Source: Frateuria defendens
GTDB lineage: Bacteria; Pseudomonadota; Gammaproteobacteria; Xanthomonadales; Rhodanobacteraceae
NCBI RefSeq assembly: GCF_001182895.1
Contig: NZ_LFQR01000005.1
Span: forward strand, 18,524 to 82,523
Length of the DNA stretch: 64,000 bases
Direction: 5' to 3'
Shown here: positions 36,310-49,597 of the stretch, piece after piece
Layout: the number at the start of each line of letters is the position of its first letter
Position numbering within the stretch: the stretch's first letter is position 1
The notes under the pieces: generated by a model
What the model saw: only the letters and a program-made list of their open reading frames with translations
Databases searched by the model: none
Told to the model about the DNA's origin: nothing
Program-made: the position numbers and the translations under genes

Positions 36310-36579
36310 TCAGGCCGTGCGGTGCTGCTCGATATGCGCCGACAGCGCGGCGAGGCTGCCGAAGATGCGCTGGTTGTCCGGGTTGTCCGAACGCAGCTGG
36401 AAGCCGTAGCGCTTGGACACCGCCAGCGCGATCTCCAGCGCGTCGATCGAATCCAGGCCCAGGTCGCCGCCGAACAGCGGCGCGTCCGGTGCGATCTCTT
36501 CCGGCGCAATCGTGTCCAAGTTCAGGCTCGCCACGATCAGCCGGGCCAATTCGTGCTGCGCCGCAGTCTGTTCTGCCAT
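36310..36579 (-). CDS. Acyl carrier protein of the aryl-polyene-like cluster
   Basis: An 89-aa acyl carrier protein. The 4'-phosphopantetheine site is Ser in GGDLGLDSIDALEIALAV (DSI, about residue 44), flanked by acidic helices typical of ACPs. Residues after the site (SKRYGFQLRSDNPDNQRIF) match ACPs of polyene clusters better than the housekeeping AcpP. It starts the leftward arm ACP-dehydratase-acyltransferase-hotdog. GGGAGG lies about 12 bases before the ATG, a little far. A -10-like TACACT at 36634-36639 may be its promoter. Confidence 0.82.
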   Translation of the reverse strand: MAEQTAAQHELARLIVASLNLDTIAPEEIAPDAPLFGGDLGLDSIDALEIALAVSKRYGFQLRSDNPDNQRIFGSLAALSAHIEQHRTA

Positions 36580-36944
36580 GCTCGATTCTAGACCTCCCAA
36601 CTTACTCGCCCTCCCCCGATGGCAAGGTCGCGGAGTGTAGCATGGCCCCCTCCTTCGCCCCTGGCCTTGCGACGATGGTTCCGTGTCGTGAAGGTGTTGG
36701 GGGGACGGCATGGATGCACGCGGCGCCGCAGTCCGCCGACCGAAACGTTCGACGGCACGCAGCCGCTGCGGATACGCGAACGATGCGCCGATGCGTTGCA
36801 CGCCTCGCGCATGGCGAAGCTCCGCGCAACCGGCGCGGCCTGGCGTCGTCGGTGCCGGTCAGCAGTGGCGATCGACACCCGGCATGGCGCGCAGGCGGCC
36901 ACTCGCGAACGGCTTCGCTACGCGCCGCCGCGCCACTCCCGCTT
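36580..36944. other. Gene-free stretch between glmU and the ACP gene
   Basis: 365 bp after the glmU stop and before the ACP start. I see the ACP ribosome site (GGGAGG, 36594-36599), a possible -10 box TACACT on the minus strand (36634-36639) and the near-palindrome CGAAACGTTCG near 36742. No convincing gene, repeat or terminator. Confidence 0.5.
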
Positions 36945-38312
36945 TTATTTTTTGACCGGCCGCCGCCAGCCCGGAATGCTGGTCTGGCGCGCGCGCGCCA
37001 CGGTGAGCGTGTCCGCCGGGGCATCGCGGGTGATCACCGCCCCGGCGCCGATGGTGGCGCCGGCGCCGATCTGCACCGGCGCCACCAGCGCGCTGTTGGA
37101 GCCGATGAAGGCGCCGTCGCCGATCTCGGTGCGGTGCTTGTGCACGCCGTCGTAGTTGCAGGTGATGGTGCCGGCGCCGATGTTCACGCCGCTGCCGATG
37201 CCGGCATCGCCCAGGTAGCTCAGGTGATTGGCCTTGCTGCCCTCGCCCAGGTGCGCGTTCTTGGTCTCGACGAAGTTGCCGATGTGCACGCCGGCAGCCA
37301 GCTCGGTGCCCGGCCGCAGCCGCGCGAACGGGCCGATGGTGCAAGAGCCGTGCGTGACCACGCCGTCGAGGTCGCAATGCGCCAGTACCACCGTGCCGGC
37401 GGCGAGGCGCACGTTCTTCAGCCGCACGAACGGGCCGATGCGCACTTCATCGCCTAGCGCCACCTCGCCTTCGAGGACCACGTCGATGTCCAGCTCCACG
37501 TCGCGGCCCGCGCTCACCGCGCCGCGCACGTCCAGGCGCGCGGGGTCGGCCAGGCGCACGCCTTCGGCCATCAGCGCGCGCGCCTGGCGGCGGCGATACT
37601 GCGCCTCCAGCTCCGCCAGCTGCAGCGGGTCGTTGGCGCCGGCCGCCTCGACGGGGTCGGCGCACTCCACGCAGCGCGCCGGCCGGCCCTCCGCCGCCGC
37701 CATGGCGAAGACGTCGGTGAGGTAGTACTCGCCCTGCGCGTTGTCACGGCCGAGCCGCGCCACCCAGGCGCGCAGCGCGGCCGCGTCGGCGCCGAGGAGG
37801 CCGGTGTTGATCAGGTCGATGGTGCGCTGCGCCTCGTTGGCGTCCTTCTCCTCCACCACCGCACGCACCAGGCCGCTGCCGTCGCGCAGCACGCGGCCGT
37901 AGCCGCGCGGCTCGGGCAGGCGGGTGGCGAGCAGGGCCAGCGGGGCGTCGCCGTCGGCGAGCGCGCGCAAGGTCTCCACCCGCGTCAGCGGCACGTCGCC
38001 GTAGAGCACCAGCACCCGCGCGCCGTCCGGCACACGCGCCAGCGCCTCGCCCACCGCGTGGCCGGTGCCCAGCTGCTCGGCCTGCAGCACCCAGTCGAGA
38101 TCGTCCTGGCCGGCGAAGGCCGCCCGCACCTGCTCGCCGCGATGGCCGTAGACCACGTGGATGGCCTGCGGCGCCAGCGCCCGCGCGGCCTCCAGCACGT
38201 GCGCCAGCAGCGGCCGGCCGGCCAGGGGCATCAGCACCTTGGCACGGTGCGACTTCATCCGCTTGCCCTCGCCGGCGGCGAGGACGATGACGTGCAGGGG
38301 CGGCTGGCTCAT
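36945..38312 (-). CDS. glmU: Bifunctional N-acetylglucosamine-1-phosphate uridyltransferase / glucosamine-1-phosphate acetyltransferase
   Basis: A 455-aa cytosolic enzyme making UDP-GlcNAc in two steps for peptidoglycan and LPS. The N-terminal pyrophosphorylase domain (1-230) has [26 protein letters not shown] and VLYGDVPL. A left-handed beta-helix acetyltransferase domain (about 250-455) has hexapeptide repeats ([42 protein letters not shown]). Length is normal. It is downstream of the atp operon and the TonB-like lipoprotein gene, an order seen in many gammaproteobacteria as atpC-glmU. Confidence 0.97.
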   Translation of the reverse strand: MSQPPLHVIVLAAGEGKRMKSHRAKVLMPLAGRPLLAHVLEAARALAPQAIHVVYGHRGEQVRAAFAGQDDLDWVLQAEQLGTGHAVGEALARVPDGARVLVLYGDVPLTRVETLRALADGDAPLALLATRLPEPRGYGRVLRDGSGLVRAVVEEKDANEAQRTIDLINTGLLGADAAALRAWVARLGRDNAQGEYYLTDVFAMAAAEGRPARCVECADPVEAAGANDPLQLAELEAQYRRRQARALMAEGVRLADPARLDVRGAVSAGRDVELDIDVVLEGEVALGDEVRIGPFVRLKNVRLAAGTVVLAHCDLDGVVTHGSCTIGPFARLRPGTELAAGVHIGNFVETKNAHLGEGSKANHLSYLGDAGIGSGVNIGAGTITCNYDGVHKHRTEIGDGAFIGSNSALVAPVQIGAGATIGAGAVITRDAPADTLTVARARQTSIPGWRRPVKK

Positions 38313-38373
38313 GGCGGCAAGGCTCGGGTTTTACCGGCGGGAGAGCATAGCAGCCACGGCGTTCCGGCTCGGG

Positions 38374-39015
38374 TCAGCCGCCAGCCTCCGCGCCGCTGGC
38401 GGACGTCGAGGACTGCCCTGCATGGCAGGCGAAATGGAACACGTAGGTCTGGCTGAAGGGACGGGCGGCGCTGTCCACCTGATGGCTGTTGCCGTTGGCG
38501 TCGGCCGCCCAGCGGGTAACGGTCAAGGGTGCGAAACGCCATTGCGTCGCGGCCGCGCGGGCGGCGGCGATGAAGGCGCGGCGCGCCGGGTCGGCGGCGG
38601 CCTCGTCCGCCACGCGCACCTCGCCGACCTTGCCGGCCTCGTCCACGATCAGCAGGGCCTGCACGTCCACCGGCGGCGGGCAGGCAGCAAGCTGCGAGGG
38701 CGGATAGACCGGATCGACGCGCTGGATCGTGCCGGCGCCGCTGGCGACCTGGCCCAGGGCCAGTTGGTAGTGCGCCGTGCCGGCCGGCTCCACGGCCCGC
38801 CACGAGGCATCGCCCTGCGACGGCGGCGGCGACGCATGCGTCGAGGTGGTTTTCGGAACGGCGACGCAGGCCGCGAGCAGCACGACGGCGACGAGCGGCA
38901 TCCCTCGCAGCGCGATGCGACGAGCCGGGCGCGATGTGCGCCTATCGCGGGCCTGGATGTCGATGGCGAATCCGCTTCGCCGCGCGCGGCGCGCGCCGGC
39001 CTCTGTCCGTTGCAT
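38374..39015 (-). CDS. Lipoprotein with TonB C-terminal-like domain
   Basis: Up to 213 aa. A hydrophobic stretch MPLVAVVLLAAC with lipobox (LAAC) is preceded by an Arg-rich run when the longest frame is used; the shorter start at 38901 would begin right at the hydrophobic part but lacks positive charges. The C-terminal half resembles the TonB-C/energy-transducer fold: VDPVYPPSQLAACPPPVDV, ALLIVDEAGKVGEVRV and ATQWRFAPLTVTRW. It lacks the long Pro-rich linker and first-helix SxxxH of true TonB, so it is more likely a stand-alone envelope lipoprotein. It sits between glmU and atpC. Start uncertain. Confidence 0.6.
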   Translation of the reverse strand: MQRTEAGARRARRSGFAIDIQARDRRTSRPARRIALRGMPLVAVVLLAACVAVPKTTSTHASPPPSQGDASWRAVEPAGTAHYQLALGQVASGAGTIQRVDPVYPPSQLAACPPPVDVQALLIVDEAGKVGEVRVADEAAADPARRAFIAAARAAATQWRFAPLTVTRWAADANGNSHQVDSAARPFSQTYVFHFACHAGQSSTSASGAEAGG

Positions 39016-39032
39016 CGCTCCATGCTGCCGAA

Positions 39033-39065
39033 ACGACGACGCCGGCTCAAGGCCGGCGTCGTCGT
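39033..39065 (-). terminator. Terminator of the atp operon
   Basis: ACGACGACGCCGGC and GCCGGCGTCGTCGT form a perfect 14-bp stem with loop TCAAG on the plus strand. Reading the minus strand, TTTC follows. It lies 20 bp beyond the atpC stop. Confidence 0.8.
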
Positions 39066-39084
39066 GGATCGGAAAGATGTCGCG

Positions 39085-39513
39085 TCAGTGCTTGAGCGTC
39101 TTGCGCAGACGCTCCAACGCCTGCAGCTGGGTGATCGCCTCGGCCAGCTTGGCCTGCGCCTCGGCGACTTCCAGCGCATCGGTGCGGTTGGCCAGCGCGT
39201 CCTCGGCTTCCTTCTTGGCGCGCTGGGCGGCTTCTTCGTCGATGTTCTCGGAGCGGATCGCGGTGTCGGCCAGCACGGTCACTACCTGCGGCTGCACCTC
39301 CAGGATGCCGCCGCTGGTCACCGCGATGTCCACCTTCTCGCCGTCGGGCTGGGTCACCACGACCTTGCCGGGCTTGAGGCGCGTGATCAGCGGCGCGTGC
39401 CGGGGCGTGATGCCCAGTTCGCCGACTTCGCCGGTGGCGACCACCAGGGTCGCCTCGCCGGAATAGATCTCGGCTTCGGCACTGACGACTTCGACGCGAA
39501 TGGTAAGGCTCAT
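39085..39513 (-). CDS. atpC: F1Fo ATP synthase epsilon subunit
   Basis: A 142-aa central-stalk subunit of F1 that also inhibits hydrolysis. An N-terminal beta-sandwich ([35 protein letters not shown]) and a C-terminal two-helix hairpin (about residues 88-142, Ala/Lys/Glu rich) show a full-length epsilon. Last gene of the operon. About 103 bp carrying a palindromic repeat separates it from atpD, an unusually wide gap for this operon. Confidence 0.96.
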   Translation of the reverse strand: MSLTIRVEVVSAEAEIYSGEATLVVATGEVGELGITPRHAPLITRLKPGKVVVTQPDGEKVDIAVTSGGILEVQPQVVTVLADTAIRSENIDEEAAQRAKKEAEDALANRTDALEVAEAQAKLAEAITQLQALERLRKTLKH

Positions 39514-39530
39514 GAGGGTTCTCGCTCTGC

Positions 39531-39609
39531 TCGACGGGAATGGGGAATGGTGAATCGGGAATGGGGCGACGAGCTTGCGCTCTTCGATTCCCTATTCCCG
39601 ATTCCCGGC
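39531..39609. repeat. GGGAAT-type palindromic repeat, copy A (atpC/atpD junction)
   Basis: GAATCGGGAATGGGG (39552-39566) pairs with CCCTATTCCCGATTC (39590-39604), 14 Watson-Crick pairs of 15 plus a G-T. An inner stem GAGC-TTGC-GCTC caps it. Homologous to copy B at 42061-42150 and partly to 8369-8407. Confidence 0.75.
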
Positions 39610-39616
39610 TCTCGAA

Positions 39617-41074
<1,458 letters not shown>

Positions 41075-41106
41075 TCAGCGTCGCCAATGAATGGGTATCG
41101 CGAGAC

Positions 41107-42039
41107 TCACACCGCCGCGGCGCCGCCGACGATTTCCGAGATTTCCTGGGTGATCGCCGCCTGGCGGGCCTTGTTGTAGACCAGGGTCAGCTCGTCGATC
41201 ACCTTGTTCGCATTGTCGGAGGCGGCCTTCATCGCCACCATGCGCGCGGCATGCTCGCAGGCGAGGTTCTCCAGCACCGCCTGGTACACCACCGACTCCA
41301 CGTAGCGTGCCAGCACGTACTCGAGCACGGTCGCGGCGTCGGGCTCGTAGATGTAGTCCCAGTCGTGCTGCTGCTCGAGCTTGAGGCCGGCGACTGGGGT
41401 GTTCGGCGAAGCCTCGCGCTTGCCTTCCTCCACCGCCTCCAGCTCCGCCGCCACCACCGGCAGCGGCAGCAGCGCTTCGATCGCCACGCGCTGCACCATG
41501 GTGTTGACGAAGTCGTTGTAGGCCAGGAACACGCGGTCGAGCTTGTTCGCGCTGTAGGCGTCCAGCACCACCTTGATCACGCCGACCAGGCTCTCCAGCT
41601 TCGGCTTCTCGCCCAGGTGCGACACGCTGCCGACCAGGTTCACGCCCTTCAGGCGCTTGAAGAACTGCACGGCCTTCTGGCCGATCGCCACCACGTCCAC
41701 TTCCACGCCCTGGTCCTGCCAGGCCTTGATGGCCGGCAGCAGGCGGCGGAACAGGTTGGAGTTCAGGCCGCCGCACAGGCCACGGTCGGTGGTGACCACC
41801 ACGTAGCCCACGCGCGCGACCTGCTCGCGCTCCTGCAGGAACGGGTGGCGGAAGTCGGTGCTGGCCTGGGCGACGTGCGCGATCACCTTGCGCATCTGGC
41901 GCGCGTAGGGGCGCGAGGCCTTCATCAGGTCCTGCGCCTTGCGGATCTTCGAGGCCGAGACCATTTCGAGCGCGCGCGTCACCTTGCGCATGTTCTGCGT
42001 GCTCTTGATCTTGGTTTTGATTTCGCGTCCGCCTGCCAT
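41107..42039 (-). CDS. atpG: F1Fo ATP synthase gamma subunit
   Basis: A 310-aa rotor shaft of F1. The N-terminal [21 protein letters not shown] and C-terminal [21 protein letters not shown] helices form the coiled coil inside the alpha/beta ring; [15 protein letters not shown] is the conserved middle. It is about 20 residues longer than the E. coli protein, owing to a loop near residues 195-220 ([20 protein letters not shown]), which I believe is usual in this order. About 111 bp with a palindromic repeat separates it from atpA. Confidence 0.97.
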   Translation of the reverse strand: MAGGREIKTKIKSTQNMRKVTRALEMVSASKIRKAQDLMKASRPYARQMRKVIAHVAQASTDFRHPFLQEREQVARVGYVVVTTDRGLCGGLNSNLFRRLLPAIKAWQDQGVEVDVVAIGQKAVQFFKRLKGVNLVGSVSHLGEKPKLESLVGVIKVVLDAYSANKLDRVFLAYNDFVNTMVQRVAIEALLPLPVVAAELEAVEEGKREASPNTPVAGLKLEQQHDWDYIYEPDAATVLEYVLARYVESVVYQAVLENLACEHAARMVAMKAASDNANKVIDELTLVYNKARQAAITQEISEIVGGAAAV

Positions 42040-42060
42040 CTTTTCTCGCTCGCTGTGCTC

Positions 42061-42150
42061 GCTCGAGGGAATCGGGAATGGGGAGTCGGGAATAGGGCGG
42101 CGAGCCTTGAGCTCTTCCGATTTCCTATTCCCTGACTCTCTATTCCCGGC
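42061..42150. repeat. GGGAAT-type palindromic repeat, copy B (atpG/atpA junction)
   Basis: AGTCGGGAATAGG (42084-42096) pairs with CCTATTCCCTGACT (42124-42137) with one bulged base, with an inner stem GAGC-CTTGA-GCTC. Same layout and sequence as copy A; the two differ by scattered substitutions and small indels. Confidence 0.75.
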
Positions 42151-43701
<1,551 letters not shown>

Positions 43702-43761
43702 GGTCGTTGATCCTTGGGTCTGCGCCGCCTTCGCGGCACCCGATGAATTTGAATCGTGTCG

Positions 43762-44292
43762 TTACGCCAGGGCGCCGGCTAGGCGGGCCAGGCGGCCGCG
43801 CGCGGAGCCGTCGATCACTTCGCTGCCGGTGTCGATCACCACGCCGCCGAGCAGCGCGGGGTCGACCGCCGTTTCCAGTTCGATCTCGCGCTTGAAGCGG
43901 CGCTTGAGCGAGGCCTTCAGTTGCTCGGCCTGCGCGGCGTCGAGCGCCATCGCGCTGGTCACCTTCACCAGCAGCTGCTGCTCGGACTCGCGCTTGTACT
44001 CCTCGAACAACTCGGCCACTTCCGGCAGCAGCGCCAGACGCCGCTGCGCGGCCAGTTCGCCGAGGAAGCGCGCGAACGCGCCGTCGGCCGGCGCGCCCTC
44101 GGGCAGGTGCAGCGCGGTCAGCTGCGCAGGTGCAACGCGCGGGTCGTTGCCGAAACCGGCCACGCGCGGGTCCTTCGCCACCGCGGCGGCGAAGGCCAGC
44201 GCCTGCGACCACGGCGCCAGCGCACCGGCCTCGTGAGCCAGCTCGAAGGCCGCACGGGCGTAGGGACGGGCGAGGGTGAGTGCCTGCGCCAT
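43762..44292 (-). CDS. atpH: F1Fo ATP synthase delta subunit
   Basis: A 176-aa peripheral-stalk subunit linking F1 to the b dimer. The N-terminal helical domain begins LTLARPYARAAFELAHEAG, and the C-terminal signature is ELETAVDPALLGGVVIDTG. Normal length. Starts three bases after the atpF stop. Confidence 0.95.
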   Translation of the reverse strand: MAQALTLARPYARAAFELAHEAGALAPWSQALAFAAAVAKDPRVAGFGNDPRVAPAQLTALHLPEGAPADGAFARFLGELAAQRRLALLPEVAELFEEYKRESEQQLLVKVTSAMALDAAQAEQLKASLKRRFKREIELETAVDPALLGGVVIDTGSEVIDGSARGRLARLAGALA

Positions 44293-44295
44293 GGC

Positions 44296-44766
44296 TTAGA
44301 TCTCGGCCGCGAGCTGGTCGAGCATGGCCTTGTGGGCCGAGGCGTCGATCTCGCGCTGCACGATCTTCTCGGCGCCCTGCACCGCCAGGCGGCCCACCCA
44401 GCCGCGCAGCTCCTCGCGGGCGCGCTGCTGCATGCTGGCTACCTCGTCCTCGGCGGAGGCCTTCACCCGCGCCGCTTCGGCCAGCGCCTCGGCGCGCGCC
44501 TTCTCGACGATCTGCGCGGCCTGCTGCTGCGCCTTGTCGACGATCTCGGCGGCCTGCTGGCGCGCCTGCTTGATCTCGAGCTCGACCTTGGCGTCGGCCG
44601 CCTTCAGTTCGGCGTTCGCGCGCTCGGCCGCGGCCAGACCGTCGGCCACCTTCTTCTGGCGCTCCTCGATCGCGCGGCTGAGCTGCGGCCAGATGAACTT
44701 GGTGGTGAACCAGACCAGGATGGCGAAGGAGACCATCTGGCCCAGGAAAGTCAGGTCGATTTTCAT
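44296..44766 (-). CDS. atpF: F1Fo ATP synthase b subunit
   Basis: A 156-aa peripheral-stalk subunit. One N-terminal membrane helix ([20 protein letters not shown]) is followed by a long charged coiled coil (residues 30-150, Ala/Glu/Lys/Arg rich; [18 protein letters not shown]). Typical length. It lies between atpE and atpH. Confidence 0.96.
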   Translation of the reverse strand: MKIDLTFLGQMVSFAILVWFTTKFIWPQLSRAIEERQKKVADGLAAAERANAELKAADAKVELEIKQARQQAAEIVDKAQQQAAQIVEKARAEALAEAARVKASAEDEVASMQQRAREELRGWVGRLAVQGAEKIVQREIDASAHKAMLDQLAAEI

Positions 44767-44843
44767 GGGCTTTCCGATAATTCCGGTGACGGGTTAAGCC
44801 GCCATCCGCCGCAACCCGAGGCTGCGGCGGCGCGATCGTCCGA

Positions 44844-46716
<1,873 letters not shown>

Positions 46717-47079
46717 TCAGAAACTGTCGCGGCCGCAGCTCGCGCCCGACGTGCAGGTCTCATGCACCACCACCCGATCGAGACCCGGCAGCGAGGACTC
46801 CAGGCGACGAAAGATCCAGCGCGCCAGCATCTCGCTGGTCGGGTTCTCCAGCCCCTCGATGTCGTTGAGGTAGCGATGGTCGAGTTGCTCGAACAGCGGC
46901 GCGAAGGCGGCCTTGACGTCGGCGAAATCCATCACCCAGCCGGTCGTCGCATCCGGCTCGCCGGCGACGTGGATCTCGATGCGGAAGGAATGGCCGTGCA
47001 GGCGCGCGCACTTGTGCCCGGCGGGCACATTGGGCAGCCGGTGGGCGGCCTCGATCTGGAAAACCTTGAAGATGTGCAT
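46717..47079 (-). CDS. queD: 6-carboxy-5,6,7,8-tetrahydropterin synthase
   Basis: A 120-aa cytosolic zinc enzyme of queuosine biosynthesis, turning dihydroneopterin triphosphate into carboxytetrahydropterin. Zinc His residues are in [11 protein letters not shown] and [12 protein letters not shown] (CxxxHGH-type motif, catalytic Cys in HKCARLHGH). [20 protein letters not shown] and the C-terminal [11 protein letters not shown] are conserved. Family length. Other queuosine genes (queC, queE) are not near. A tRNA-Met gene lies just upstream in the same direction. Confidence 0.94.
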   Translation of the reverse strand: MHIFKVFQIEAAHRLPNVPAGHKCARLHGHSFRIEIHVAGEPDATTGWVMDFADVKAAFAPLFEQLDHRYLNDIEGLENPTSEMLARWIFRRLESSLPGLDRVVVHETCTSGASCGRDSF

Positions 47080-47139
47080 GGCGCCGATCCAGCAGCCGGA
47101 CGGACCGGAAGGGTGCGCGCAAGGCGGACCCGGAAACGA

Positions 47140-47216
47140 TGGTGGCTATGGGTGGACTCGAACCACCGACCCCAGCATTATGAGTGCTGTGCTCTAACCG
47201 GCTGAGCTACATAGCC
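47140..47216 (-). tRNA. tRNA-Met (CAT), elongator
   Basis: 77 nt including an encoded 3' CCA. Acceptor GGCTATG pairs with CATAGCC. The D-loop reads AGCTCAGCCGGTTAGAGC, the anticodon loop CTCATAA has anticodon CAT (plus-strand 47180-47182), and the T-arm contains GGTTCGAGTCC. The body closely matches elongator tRNA-Met: it begins with G, pairs position 1-72, and lacks the initiator C-A mismatch. A tRNA-Ile2 with a lysidine-modified CAT is the other option; the acceptor and anticodon stem favour Met. Confidence 0.93.
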
Positions 47217-47260
47217 AGAAACTTCACTGCAGACCGCAATGGGTCCGCACAGAGCCGCTC

Positions 47261-47289
47261 AGTCTAGTCGAGAGACGGTCGACATTCAA
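47261..47289 (-). promoter_or_regulatory. Promoter of tRNA-Met
   Basis: On the minus strand TTGAAT (47284-47289) and TAGACT (47261-47266) are separated by 17 bp, with a predicted start near 47254, about 38 nt before the mature 5' end. Confidence 0.55.
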
Positions 47290-47384
47290 GCCTCGGCTTG
47301 CCGCCTTTCGGTGGGCTGTGCTTGAATCGTTTCGTGTGACGAGGCCGCCGCCGTTTCGCGGCCTCGGCCGGCCGAGGAGGCGAC

Positions 47385-47930
47385 ATGATCGACGTGGATG
47401 GTTACCGCCCGAATGTAGGCATCGTGCTGCTCAACGCAGACGGTCGCCTGTTCTGGGCGCGCCGCGTCAACCGCGACGGTTGGCAGTTCCCGCAGGGTGG
47501 CATGCGCAGCGACGAGACGCCGCTGGAAGCGATGTACCGCGAGCTGAAGGAAGAAACCGGCCTCTCCCCCCATCACGTCGAGGTGGTCGCCAACACCCGC
47601 GGCTGGCTGCGCTACCGCCTGCCCAGCCGCTACGTGCGCCACCACCAGCGCCCGGTCTGCATCGGGCAGAAGCAGGTGTGGTTCCTGCTGCGCCTGGTCG
47701 GCGAGGAAAACGCCCTGCAGCTGGACGGCTGCGAGAAGCCCGAGTTCGACCTCTGGCGCTGGGTCGATTTCTGGTATCCGGCCACCCACGTGGTCAACTT
47801 CAAGCGCAGCGTGTACGAGCGTGCACTACGCCATTTCGCGCCGGTGGTGGAGGCCCTGCTCGAAGTCCAGCTGGGCAGCCAACCGCGCCGCGAACAGACG
47901 GACCACGGCGGCGGCTGTGCTGCTGCCTGA
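47385..47930 (+). CDS. rppH: RNA 5' pyrophosphohydrolase
   Basis: A 181-aa Nudix hydrolase that removes pyrophosphate from mRNA 5' ends and so starts decay. The Nudix box ([23 protein letters not shown]; Gx5Ex7REUxEEx) is at about residues 38-60. [24 protein letters not shown] and [20 protein letters not shown] are typical. GAGGAGG precedes the ATG. The last 15 residues are variable. It is downstream of, and divergent from, tRNA-Met. Confidence 0.95.
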   Translation: MIDVDGYRPNVGIVLLNADGRLFWARRVNRDGWQFPQGGMRSDETPLEAMYRELKEETGLSPHHVEVVANTRGWLRYRLPSRYVRHHQRPVCIGQKQVWFLLRLVGEENALQLDGCEKPEFDLWRWVDFWYPATHVVNFKRSVYERALRHFAPVVEALLEVQLGSQPRREQTDHGGGCAAA

Positions 47931-47948
47931 ACGTCTCGCCAGGGGTTG

Positions 47949-47977
47949 TTGACAATCATTCGCATTCACAGTCCAAT
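47949..47977 (+). promoter_or_regulatory. Fur box overlapping the bfd promoter
   Basis: TTGACA (47949-47954) and TCCAAT (47972-47977) are 17 bp apart. The spacer holds AATCATTCGCATT, a good Fur-box match within 47951-47970. The predicted transcription start (47984) is one base before the bfd ATG (47985), hence a leaderless message repressed by iron-loaded Fur. Confidence 0.65.
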
Positions 47978-47984
47978 GCACGGC

Positions 47985-48185
47985 ATGTACATCTGCCTGT
48001 GCAACGCCGTCACCGACCACGACATCCGCCGCGCCGCGGCCGAGGGTGTACGCAGCTTCGGCGAGCTGCAGGCGCGCACCGGCTGCTCGGACTGCTGCGG
48101 CACCTGTGAATCGGCCGCACGTGCCTGCCTCGACCAGGCGATGGCGCAGACGGTGCCACTGTCGCTGCCGGTCGTCCCCGCCTGA
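47985..48185 (+). CDS. bfd: Bacterioferritin-associated ferredoxin
   Basis: A 66-aa [2Fe-2S] ferredoxin that reduces bacterioferritin to release iron. Cluster ligands Cys4, Cys6 (MYICLCNAVTD), Cys38 and Cys41 (GCSDCCGTCESAA) match the Bfd pattern. The start at 47985 gives the family MYICLC beginning; earlier in-frame ATGs (47976, 47946) add unrelated residues. The Fur box and promoter just upstream, with no ribosome site, predict iron-starvation induction from a leaderless mRNA. bfr follows 110 bp downstream. Confidence 0.93.
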   Translation: MYICLCNAVTDHDIRRAAAEGVRSFGELQARTGCSDCCGTCESAARACLDQAMAQTVPLSLPVVPA

Positions 48186-48295
48186 AGCCTGCCCGCGGAT
48201 CGCTTCCGCCCTCGCGCGGAAGCATTCTCGTTCCGCCGCGCCCTCGCACCATGCGCTAGTCTCCGCCGACAAAACGCTTCCAAGGAGACGCGCCC

Positions 48296-48766
48296 ATGAA
48301 AGGGGACGCCAAGGTCATCGAGTACCTCAACAAGGTGCTCTACAACGAGTTGACCGCGATCAATCAGTATTTCCTGCACGCCCGCATGTTCAAGGACTGG
48401 GGTTACCAGGAGCTGGCCGACCACGAGTACAAGGAATCGATCGAGGAGATGCGCCACGCCGACAAGCTGATCGAGCGCATCCTGTTCCTCGACGGCCTGC
48501 CCAACCTGCAGACGCTGGGCAAGCTGCGCATCGGCGAGAACGTGCTCGAATGCCTGCAGGGCGACCTGGACCTGGAGATGCTCGCCACCGCCGACCTGCG
48601 CGCGGCGATCGCGCACAGCGAGGGCATCGCCGACTACGTCAGCCGCGACATCTTCAAGGCCATCCTGCACGATGAGGAGAACCACATCGACTGGCTGGAA
48701 ACGCAGTTCAGCGTGGTCAAGGACATCGGCGCCGAACGCTACCTGCTGAGCAAGGTCGGCGACTGA
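48296..48766 (+). CDS. bfr: Bacterioferritin
   Basis: A 156-aa subunit of the 24-mer heme-containing iron store. The ferroxidase site is complete: Glu18, Glu51, His54, Glu94, Glu127 and His130. Met52 (EEMRHADK) is the heme ligand. AAGGAGA precedes the ATG. It follows bfd with 110 bp between and its own -10-like TAGTCT near 48257, so it need not share the Fur control of bfd. A hairpin terminator follows. Confidence 0.96.
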   Translation: MKGDAKVIEYLNKVLYNELTAINQYFLHARMFKDWGYQELADHEYKESIEEMRHADKLIERILFLDGLPNLQTLGKLRIGENVLECLQGDLDLEMLATADLRAAIAHSEGIADYVSRDIFKAILHDEENHIDWLETQFSVVKDIGAERYLLSKVGD

Positions 48767-48775
48767 CCTGCGCCA

Positions 48776-48801
48776 ACGGCCGCGCGGAAGCGTGCGGCCG
48801 T
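48776..48801 (+). terminator. Terminator of bfr
   Basis: ACGGCCGC and GCGGCCGT form an 8-bp stem with a 10-nt loop, followed by TCCTTGACG. The -35 box of the next gene starts four bases after the stem. Confidence 0.6.
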
Positions 48802-48804
48802 TCC

Positions 48805-48834
48805 TTGACGCTTTCGTCACGGCCGGGCTATACC
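48805..48834 (+). promoter_or_regulatory. Promoter of the DUF6776-bactofilin genes
   Basis: TTGACG (48805-48810) and TATACC (48829-48834) are 18 bp apart, with a predicted start near 48841, 18 nt before the ATG at 48859. The short leader begins with a T-rich run. Confidence 0.55.
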
Positions 48835-48858
48835 GATTTTTTTCGCCGGGTAGCCCCG

Positions 48859-49596
48859 ATGGCCTCACGCCGCCCACCGCCGCGCTACGTCGTGCGCCCG
48901 CACGATGACCACGCCCTGCGCCGCCGCCGGCGATGGCTGGGCGCCGCCTGGCTGGGCAGCCTGCTGCTCACCGCGCTCGTCACCGGCACGCTGGCCTGGC
49001 GCACCACGCCGGCCGCCGTCGACCACCACGAACTGAAGCAACTGGCGACCGAGAACGACACCCTCAAGCAGCAGGTGATCAACCTGCAGCGCGCCGAGCA
49101 GGTCAACACCATCGCCACCAAGGCATTGCGCGACGCGCTGGCCGAGCGCGAAGCCGAGATCGGCGGCCTGCGCACCGACCTCGGCTTCTACGCCAAGCTG
49201 GTGGGCGGCGACGCGCAGCGCCAGGGGCTCGACGTGCAGGCCACGCAGTTGGAGCCAGTGGCCGGCTCGCGCGGCTGGAACCTCGCGCTCAACCTCAGCC
49301 AGAACGCCAAGCGCGGCGAGGAAGTCAGCGGCCGCCTGCGGGTCGGCGTGGAAGGCATGCGCGGCAACCGCGTGGAACAGCTGGACTGGCCCGCGCTGGG
49401 CGACGCCGCGCAGAAGGACGGCCTGCCGTTCCGCTTCAAGTATTTCCAGCAGCTGCACGCCACGCTCGTGCTGCCCGCCGACTTCCAGCCGCTGCGCCTG
49501 CACATCCGCGCCCAGGCCGATGGCGATGCCGCGCTCGACCGCGTGATCGCCTGGCGCGACGCCATCGGCGACAAACCGACCACCCAGGGGATTTGA
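48859..49596 (+). CDS. DUF6776-like membrane protein
   Basis: A 245-aa inner-membrane protein. A basic N-terminus (RRPPPRY and RRRRRWLG) is followed by one membrane helix (about residues 29-50, GAAWLGSLLLTALVTGTLAW), then a periplasmic coiled coil (residues 60-110, HELKQLATENDTLKQQVINL), then a beta-rich C-terminal domain (LEPVAGSRGWNLALNLSQNA onward). The next gene, bactofilin, starts two bases after its stop, so they form an operon. Membrane proteins with this layout beside bactofilins are thought to help place cell-wall enzymes. Start at 48859 after a promoter; an in-frame ATG at 48805 lies upstream of it and is rejected. Confidence 0.7.
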   Translation: MASRRPPPRYVVRPHDDHALRRRRRWLGAAWLGSLLLTALVTGTLAWRTTPAAVDHHELKQLATENDTLKQQVINLQRAEQVNTIATKALRDALAEREAEIGGLRTDLGFYAKLVGGDAQRQGLDVQATQLEPVAGSRGWNLALNLSQNAKRGEEVSGRLRVGVEGMRGNRVEQLDWPALGDAAQKDGLPFRFKYFQQLHATLVLPADFQPLRLHIRAQADGDAALDRVIAWRDAIGDKPTTQGI

Positions 49597-49597
49597 C

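Noticed and set aside
38374..39015. Canonical TonB energy transducer
   Set aside because: There is a lipobox instead of a TonB transmembrane anchor, no long Pro-rich linker, and no exbB/exbD nearby; only the C-terminal fold is similar.
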